64,000 nucleotides of DNA, taken from the NCBI GenBank assembly GCA_038216175.1, contig JBBQQG010000002.1:1-64000 (forward strand), given 5' to 3'. Within the stretch, counting starts at the first letter, position 1. Each line of letters starts with the position of its first letter. Position numbers and translations under genes: made by a program. The notes beneath the pieces are model-generated. The model worked only from the letters and a program-made list of their open reading frames with translations. It was not told the DNA's origin and made no database searches. The stretch comes from JBBQQG01 sp038216175. GTDB taxonomy: Bacteria > Patescibacteriota > Saccharimonadia > Saccharimonadales > OMJO01. Below, piece after piece: positions 58,794-64,000 of the stretch.

Positions 58794-59320
58794 GACCTTG
58801 TTATTTTTCCGCATGCTAAACGCGGACCACCGCTATATCCTGAACCTGATTCACCCGGACGGTATGGATCTTCATTGGCATGAATCATAATAGATGTGCC
58901 TTCTTCAGGCTGCAAAATTGACACTGGACCATCAGATAAGGTTATACGGGTCGTAATAGTTTCAAGTTCTCCTTTTCCTGATCGGTCGATATAAATATTA
59001 GGCAAGTCACCGGCGTGATAACCGTGATTAGCATCTGGGTCACTATTGCCACTTACTCCTGGGTCAAAATGTCCGCCAGCACATTTGAAGCCATCGCATT
59101 CACAGTCGCCTTTTTCATGAATATGTAGGGCATGCTTACCTTCTTTTATTGTCTTTTGATTTCCGGATACAGTAACTCTAATATGTACGTATTTCCATCC
59201 GTCAATGTCATATTCCGTAAAAATTGCGGCACCGGTAATTTCTGGGCCTTTAATAATCGCTTTAGCGTTTGCCGATATTTTGATATGGTCAGAAGTTAAT
59301 TTAACATTCATTATTGGCAC
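58790..59320 (-). CDS. sodC: Cu/Zn superoxide dismutase
   Basis: 176 residues from a GTG (ATG at 59311 is an alternative). It dismutates superoxide. Copper and zinc ligands are seen in LHIHEKGDC, GGHFDP, NHGYHAGDLPN and MIHANEDPY; the Greek-key end GYSGGPRLACG supplies a Cys for the structural disulfide. No signal peptide is visible, although bacterial SodC is normally exported. Two extra Cys lie in CECDGFKC. It overlaps the preceding small membrane-protein gene by 20 bases. Confidence 0.93.
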   Translation of the reverse strand: MPIMNVKLTSDHIKISANAKAIIKGPEITGAAIFTEYDIDGWKYVHIRVTVSGNQKTIKEGKHALHIHEKGDCECDGFKCAGGHFDPGVSGNSDPDANHGYHAGDLPNIYIDRSGKGELETITTRITLSDGPVSILQPEEGTSIMIHANEDPYRPGESGSGYSGGPRLACGKITRS

Positions 59321-59558
59321 TTTTACTCTTCATAATCAGAACTGTTGATGATCCAATACCGATGCCTGAAATTAATATTATTACGTGTTGAATCCCATGA
59401 TGCCAGGGGATCAGTTCACCCCACGCAGATAATCTAAATATTCCAAATAAAAATAGTATTATAAAAAATATAGCCACTGATATATAAACTCGTACTACAT
59501 TCTTGCCTTTAGTAACCAGGTATAAAGTATTAATTTTTTGTTGCAAAGTAACTAGCAT
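59301..59558 (-). CDS. Small two-helix membrane protein
   Basis: 85 residues. Two hydrophobic helices (about 23-42 and 55-76) joined by a Trp-rich loop WGELIPWHHG. AAGGAGGG lies about six bases before the ATG, a strong ribosome site. The 3' end overlaps sodC, so they are translated together. No family recognised. Confidence 0.7.
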   Translation of the reverse strand: MLVTLQQKINTLYLVTKGKNVVRVYISVAIFFIILFLFGIFRLSAWGELIPWHHGIQHVIILISGIGIGSSTVLIMKSKSANNEC

Positions 59559-59605
59559 AGGAACCCTCCTTATCTGTTTATTGTATCATTTATAAACAAA
59601 TGTCT

Positions 59606-60790
59606 TTAATTAGTAAAAAAATCTAAATTGTTGATGGCATCTGGAAGAAAACCTTTTGGATGTTTAAAATTAGCCTGCCATTTAGTACCCGATTGATAGC
59701 CCAAATCTTTCATTAACTGCGTAGGCGCATTTCTTAAATGTAGTGGAACTGGTAAATCAAAGTACTTCGAATCGACCTTAGCTAGTTTCTCAATTAATTC
59801 GGCTACTTCTCGAGATTTTTGACATTTTGCTAGTACAACTGCGCAGTGGTAAAGATTGTAACGACACTCAGGCATACCTATTCGCTCAACAGCTAAAAAA
59901 GTAGATACTGCTAAATTTAGTGCTGCCGGCGCGGATAAACCAATATCTTCACTTGCAAAGATAACCATTCGACGTGCAATAAACTTAGGATCTTCACCTG
60001 CTTTAAGCATGCGTTCTAAGTAATAAATTGTTGCATTGGCATCACTTCCGCGCATGCTTTTAATAAATGCACTTATAACGTTGAAGTGGTATTCACCTTT
60101 TTTATCATATGAAGGTATGCTTTTCTGTGCAGCGTTATTTATTATTTCATTAGATATCAATTTATCTGTCAACTTTAAAGCCAGCTCCAGTATCCCTAAT
60201 GCTACACGTGCATCGCCACTAGAAAGTTCAGCAATAAGGTTTATTGATGTAGAAGGAAGGCTTGTAACATCAACGTTTTCTTTTTTTGCTGTTTTTTTGA
60301 TAATTTTTACAATATCTTTTTTAGATAGCGGGTCTAAAACAAGCACTCGGCTTCGACTAAGCAGTGGATTTATTATTTCGAAACTAGGATTCTCGGTAGT
60401 CGCACCGATTAGTACTATTGTTCCATCTTCGACATAAGGCAAAAATGCGTCTTGCTGAGCTTTATTAAATCTGTGTATTTCATCAATAAAAAGTATTGTT
60501 GTCTGACCTAGGCGTTTATTTATTTTAGCATTTTCAATAACTTTTATTATGTCAGCTTTGCCAGCTATAACAGCGCTAAGTTCGACGAAAAGCGAATCAG
60601 TTTCTTCTGCAATAATCCGCGCTATAGTGGTCTTACCGCTACCAGGAGGGCCCCATATTATTAAACTTGTAGGCTGATTTTTTGATATAATTTCATAAAT
60701 AATTTTTCCTTTTGCTATCAGATGATTCTGACCTAATACATCTTTAAGGTTTTTCGGTCTCATTCTCTCTGCAAGCGGGCGATTATCCAT
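59606..60790 (-). CDS. rarA: Replication-associated recombination protein RarA
   Basis: 394 residues. AAA+ ATPase of the clamp-loader group acting at stalled replication forks. PLAERMRPKNLKDVLGQNHL (N-term), Walker A WGPPGSGKTT, Walker B LFIDEIHRFN, sensor 1 GATTENPSFE, and the tetramerisation C-terminus with MRGSDANATIYYLERML and EDIGLSAPAAL. Length is normal. Divergent from typA. Confidence 0.96.
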   Translation of the reverse strand: MDNRPLAERMRPKNLKDVLGQNHLIAKGKIIYEIISKNQPTSLIIWGPPGSGKTTIARIIAEETDSLFVELSAVIAGKADIIKVIENAKINKRLGQTTILFIDEIHRFNKAQQDAFLPYVEDGTIVLIGATTENPSFEIINPLLSRSRVLVLDPLSKKDIVKIIKKTAKKENVDVTSLPSTSINLIAELSSGDARVALGILELALKLTDKLISNEIINNAAQKSIPSYDKKGEYHFNVISAFIKSMRGSDANATIYYLERMLKAGEDPKFIARRMVIFASEDIGLSAPAALNLAVSTFLAVERIGMPECRYNLYHCAVVLAKCQKSREVAELIEKLAKVDSKYFDLPVPLHLRNAPTQLMKDLGYQSGTKWQANFKHPKGFLPDAINNLDFFTN

Positions 60791-60913
60791 GATAATATTA
60801 TAAACTGTTGCAACAGAAATAAGTGTGAATAAATGCTATATAACTTGCTACACTTTTTATAATCTTTATGGTATAATTACAGAGAAGGGAGCTTAGGAAA
60901 GGCTCTTATTTTT

Positions 60914-62740
60914 ATGACTAAATTACAAGATCCGAATAAAATTCGTAATATTGCGATTATTGCCCATGTTGATCATGGCAAGACCACTCTGGTAGATGGT
61001 CTTTTAAAGCAGTCAAAAACATTTCGAGATAATCAAGCAGAAATGCACCAGGATCTGATAATGGATAGCGGTGATCAAGAACGTGAACGAGGGATAACTA
61101 TAACTGCCAAGATCACCGCTGTTCAATATAACGACTATCGTATTAACATCATTGATACGCCCGGTCATGCAGATTTTAGTGGCGAAGTCGAGCGAACACT
61201 AAATATGGCAGATGGTTGTCTATTGATAGTCGATGCACAAGAAGGTCCTATGCCACAAACAAAATTTGTTTTATCTAAAGCACTAGGAGCTGGTCTAAAA
61301 CCGATAGTTATCATAAATAAAATAGACAAAGATGGAAAACGTTTGACGGAGGTAGAAGATGAACTAGCTGATCTATTCTTAGAACTTGCTGTTCATGAAG
61401 ATCAGCTACATTATCCGACCTACTATGCTGTCGGGAGATCAGGCAAAGCCTGGAAGAATCCACCCTCGAGTATTGATGAACCTGGAACTTTAGACGAGCT
61501 TTTTAAAGCTATTGTAGAGCATATTCCTCCTCCAAGTATTGAACTTGATAAACCATTTCAAATGTTAATCACAGCCCTTGCTTGGGATAATTTTAAAGGA
61601 AAGTATGCTATTGGAAGAATAACTAGGGGAAAAATTAAATCAGGGGATTCAGTAAGTATCTGCAAAAAAGACGGCACAATCATTAAATCAAAAGTCGACA
61701 ACGTACTCATGAGTCACGGAGTTGGAAAATTCGAAGTAGATAGTGGGGTTGCTGGTGATATTGTTCAACTAACAGGCTTATCGGATATCCAGATTGGTGA
61801 GACTGTTGCTGATATTGATCAGCCTGAGGCGTTGCCGGTACTAGAAGTCGAAGCTCCAACACTAAAAATTTATTTAGGTCCTAATACCAGCCCACAAAAA
61901 GGAATTGAGGGCGAATTTACTACTAGCCGCCAGATAGGTGAAAGACTTAATAAAGAACTTGAAACAAATGTTGGATTAAGGGTAAATGAAGATGGAATCG
62001 GATTTTTAGTTAGCGGTAGAGGCGAACTTCACTTAAGCGTTCTTATAGAGACGTTAAGACGAGAAGGATTTGAATTTGAAGTTGGTCGTCCACAAGTAAT
62101 AACAATTGAAGAAAATAGTCAGACACTGGAACCAATAGAAGAGCTGCTAATTGAGGTTCCGGCTGAGCATGTCGGAACTATACAAATGGAACTCGGTCAA
62201 AGACGTGCGATTTTAACAGAACAATTTGTTAGTCCCAAAGGCGTTACCAAACTAGTTTATGAACTTCCTACTCGCGCATTGCTGGGACTAAGAAATATAT
62301 TAATGACTAAAACTAAAGGTACAGTAATTATGAACAGCCTGATGTCAGGTTATAAACCATTAGGTCAAAGTTTGCAACAGCTTAGAAATGGAGTTTTAAT
62401 TGCATTTGAGGCAGGAATTACCACACCTTATGCTCTTCAGAACGCGGAAGCAAGAGGTACTACATTTATCGGTCCAGCCGAAAAAGTTTATGCCGGACAA
62501 ATAGTAGGCTTAAATAGTCGAAGTGAAGATATGGAAATAAATGTTTGCAAGGCTAAACATCTTACTAATATGAGATCATCTAGCAGCGATGGTGTTGTCC
62601 AACTAACTCCTCCGACTATTTTTAGTTTGGAAGAATGTTTAGATTTTATTGAAAAAGACGAACTGTTAGAAGTTACACCAAAAAGTCTTCGTCTCAGAAA
62701 ACGCGAGTTAGACCCAAATAAAAGAAAACGGCTCAAATAG
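60914..62740 (+). CDS. typA: Translational GTPase TypA/BipA
   Basis: 608 residues, normal length. G1 AHVDHGKTTL (about 17-26), switch I region with RERGITI, G3 DTPGHADF, G4 NKIDK, then domains II, III and V and the BipA-specific C-terminal domain (GLNSRSEDMEINVCKAKHLTNMR is split here: GLNSRSEDMEINV, KAKHLTNMRSSSSD) ending RKRELDPNKRKR. It helps ribosome assembly and stress adaptation. AGGAAAGG lies 11 bases before the ATG; an extended -10 ATGGTATAAT is at about 60868. Confidence 0.97.
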   Translation: MTKLQDPNKIRNIAIIAHVDHGKTTLVDGLLKQSKTFRDNQAEMHQDLIMDSGDQERERGITITAKITAVQYNDYRINIIDTPGHADFSGEVERTLNMADGCLLIVDAQEGPMPQTKFVLSKALGAGLKPIVIINKIDKDGKRLTEVEDELADLFLELAVHEDQLHYPTYYAVGRSGKAWKNPPSSIDEPGTLDELFKAIVEHIPPPSIELDKPFQMLITALAWDNFKGKYAIGRITRGKIKSGDSVSICKKDGTIIKSKVDNVLMSHGVGKFEVDSGVAGDIVQLTGLSDIQIGETVADIDQPEALPVLEVEAPTLKIYLGPNTSPQKGIEGEFTTSRQIGERLNKELETNVGLRVNEDGIGFLVSGRGELHLSVLIETLRREGFEFEVGRPQVITIEENSQTLEPIEELLIEVPAEHVGTIQMELGQRRAILTEQFVSPKGVTKLVYELPTRALLGLRNILMTKTKGTVIMNSLMSGYKPLGQSLQQLRNGVLIAFEAGITTPYALQNAEARGTTFIGPAEKVYAGQIVGLNSRSEDMEINVCKAKHLTNMRSSSSDGVVQLTPPTIFSLEECLDFIEKDELLEVTPKSLRLRKRELDPNKRKRLK

Positions 62741-62777
62741 TTAGTTATTACTATTCAATAATATTAGAATAGATACT

Positions 62778-63155
62778 ATGGGCAACCCGAAAGATTACGA
62801 AAGAGATGAATCTAAATTTGATCCAGCATTATCATTTGCCGATGAATTCAGACAGAATATTCTAAACTATCCCGAACAGCAGAGAAATGCCATCCGGGAA
62901 TTATCTAACGACCCAATTGATGTAAATTTCGATACGCTAAAAGGTGATAAATTAGTATCATCAATTGATGAACTTACATACAGTAACGAAGATGAACATG
63001 GGCATAAATTAACACCGGGTTGGATTTATGCCAAAGGCGTACATTACACACAAGAAGCACCAGCCGGGCTAAAAGTAGCTGCGATTATTACAGTAGGTAT
63101 GGCAATAACTGGGCTAGTGGCAGGGGTAAGGCACCGAAGAAATAAAATGAAGTGA
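62778..63155 (+). CDS. Small tail-anchored membrane protein, unknown function
   Basis: 125 residues. An acidic soluble N-terminal part of about 95 residues, one membrane helix near the end (about 98-117) and a basic tail HRRNKMK. No family recognised. It follows typA by 37 bases in the same direction. Confidence 0.65.
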   Translation: MGNPKDYERDESKFDPALSFADEFRQNILNYPEQQRNAIRELSNDPIDVNFDTLKGDKLVSSIDELTYSNEDEHGHKLTPGWIYAKGVHYTQEAPAGLKVAAIITVGMAITGLVAGVRHRRNKMK

Positions 63156-63257
63156 AAGTAAAACATTTTTGGGTTATCCACAGTTTTAAAACACAAGCAT
63201 ATTAAAAAATAAAAGAATATAATTGACAAGTAATTATATGGAGACTATATTTGTTGG

Positions 63258-63340
63258 TAGTCATCGTGAGGTGATTAGCAAAAGTTCTAGCAATAGAACC
63301 AGAGTGAACTAAGCAGGTCTCGCAAGAGGCCTGTTTTGTT
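63258..63340 (+). ncRNA. Candidate small RNA with three GNRA-capped hairpins
   Basis: A consensus promoter TTGACA (63223) - 17 bases - TATATT (63246) is followed by three hairpins: CATC-GTGA-GGTG (63262-63273), GTTCTA-GCAA-TAGAAC (63284-63299) and CAGGTCTC-GCAA-GAGGCCTG (63314-63333) ending in TTTTGTT, a terminator. No coding frame is evident. It may be an independent RNA or an attenuated leader for the trehalase-like gene 85 bases further on. Confidence 0.6.
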
Positions 63341-63424
63341 ATTTAGAGTTTTTTGATAGTTTTATTGATACAAAATATAAATCTTGATGTCTTTGTAGTT
63401 AATGATTAGTTAAAATAGGTTGAG

Positions 63425-64000
63425 ATGAAAGCACCTAGAATTAGATTAACTAAATCTGTTAAAGAAATTGCAGATGAGAAGGCATTAAACTACATTGCTA
63501 ATTATTGGCCGCGGTTACGTAGAGAAAATACGCATGATGATGGTTCTTTAATAGGATTACCTAATCCTTATTTAATTCCTTCTGACGATACACATGAACA
63601 TTATGCTTTAGCAGAACAATATTATTGGGATACGTATTTTGTAGCGATTGGGCTTACTTCCGAAAAAGATGAAGCTCTTGTATCCGGCATGCTTGAAAAT
63701 TTGCTTATTCTTTTTGAACGTTTTGGTGTAATCCCAAATGCTAGTAGGATGTATTTTACTGGACGCTCTCAGCCACCGCTACTGACAAGTATTATTTTTT
63801 TAGTTTATAATTCGTTTAATAAAAGTGAAGCGTGGTTGAAAAAACACATAGCCATAGCAGAGCAAGAATACAGGCGTGTTTGGATGTCAAGTCAGCATCC
63901 TCTCTGGCATCAAGTCCACAAAGGTCTAAGCAGGTATTATGACATTAATGTACTCCATGATTTAGCTGAGGCTGAAAGTGGCTGGGATATGACACCAAGA
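63425..64000 (+). CDS. GH37 trehalase-like glycosidase (3' end outside window)
   Basis: The 5' 192 codons of a gene that continues past the window edge. The first ATG after an in-frame TAG lies here. The (alpha/alpha)6 trehalase family is indicated by EQYYWDTYFVAIGL (compare the ExYYWDxYF signature), NLLILFERFGVIPNASRMYF (compare G.IPNGxRxYY) and TGRSQPPLL (compare RSQPP), and by the final AESGWDMTPR (compare AESGWDFSSR). No signal peptide, so the enzyme is probably cytoplasmic and splits trehalose or a related disaccharide into glucose. Only a weak AGG-type ribosome site is seen. Confidence 0.88.
   Translation, partial: MKAPRIRLTKSVKEIADEKALNYIANYWPRLRRENTHDDGSLIGLPNPYLIPSDDTHEHYALAEQYYWDTYFVAIGLTSEKDEALVSGMLENLLILFERFGVIPNASRMYFTGRSQPPLLTSIIFLVYNSFNKSEAWLKKHIAIAEQEYRRVWMSSQHPLWHQVHKGLSRYYDINVLHDLAEAESGWDMTPR

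Noticed and set aside
1..64000. Alternative genetic code (UGA as Gly, as in Gracilibacteria/Absconditabacteria)
   Set aside because: Genes end at UGA in the expected places (for example nusB, apbE, typA neighbours) and core proteins have full length without reading UGA as sense.
1..64000. CRISPR array or Cas genes
   Set aside because: No regularly spaced direct repeats and no Cas-like protein seen.

Overview
The window looks like chromosome of a Patescibacteria/CPR bacterium, most probably a Saccharibacteria (TM7) relative. This is inferred from AT-rich DNA read with the standard code (internal UGA is not used as a sense codon), small tightly packed genes, a bare core gene set, many anchored or secreted proteins of unknown function, and several genes whose closest recognisable relatives are actinobacterial. 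Actinobacteria are the usual hosts of Saccharibacteria. No database search was possible, so the lineage is an inference. There is no rRNA, CRISPR array, integrase or insertion sequence. Four tRNA genes are present (Cys-GCA, Leu-UAA, Ala-GGC, Gln-CUG).

Layout. 1-5.2 kb: polytopic membrane proteins, a secreted Ser/Thr/Asn-rich protein and a GH71/99-like surface glycoside hydrolase whose 3' end abuts what may be the relic of a SRAP gene. 5.4-10.1 kb: two tRNAs, lemA-htpX, a membrane protein, and an NAD-dependent DNA ligase that has lost its zinc-finger cysteines. 10.1-11.6 kb: a candidate small structured RNA, a G+C-rich tandem-HTH gene (likely imported) and tRNA-Ala. 11.7-17.9 kb: an envelope run with alpha/beta hydrolase, membrane-anchored MurF-like ligase, D-Ala-D-Ala ligase, class IV aminotransferase and NodB deacetylase. 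18-25 kb: translation and RNA housekeeping (leuS, rpmF, nusB, NUDIX, rnc, rpsP, khpA, candidate ncRNA, trmD). 25.9-36.2 kb: NDH-2 and D-lactate-type dehydrogenase, membrane and zincin-like proteins, a MacB-type transporter whose ATPase carries an in-frame stop, and glutamate dehydrogenase.

36.3-41.9 kb is a coherent redox island: a divergent MarR regulator with two overlapping palindromes at the promoter, an anchored helical protein, a cupredoxin, a membrane protein, an FMN-bind protein, ApbE flavin transferase, and a fusion of an NqrB/RnfD-like membrane domain to a ferredoxin-reductase module. Together they read as a compact flavin-based extracytosolic electron-transfer chain. 41.9-50.4 kb is a surface-display region: sortase with an adjacent LADTG substrate, a frameshifted propeller-glycosidase-dockerin protein, and a second clan GH-A-like glycosidase.

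50.4-56 kb holds the most unusual locus. A DEAH helicase carries a C-terminal WhiB-type four-cysteine domain. It overlaps a protein with two copies of a sigma-region-4-like HTH module, and the two proteins share an N-terminal motif. A lone class II DAHP synthase follows. 56-64 kb: a RelE/RHH toxin-antitoxin pair with a palindromic operator, tRNA-Gln, a Cache-like membrane protein, metK under a SAM-I-clan riboswitch, Cu/Zn SOD, rarA, typA, a candidate small RNA and the 5' part of a GH37 trehalase-like gene. Several genes have a -10 box only 6-9 nt before the start codon and no Shine-Dalgarno sequence, which suggests frequent leaderless transcription.
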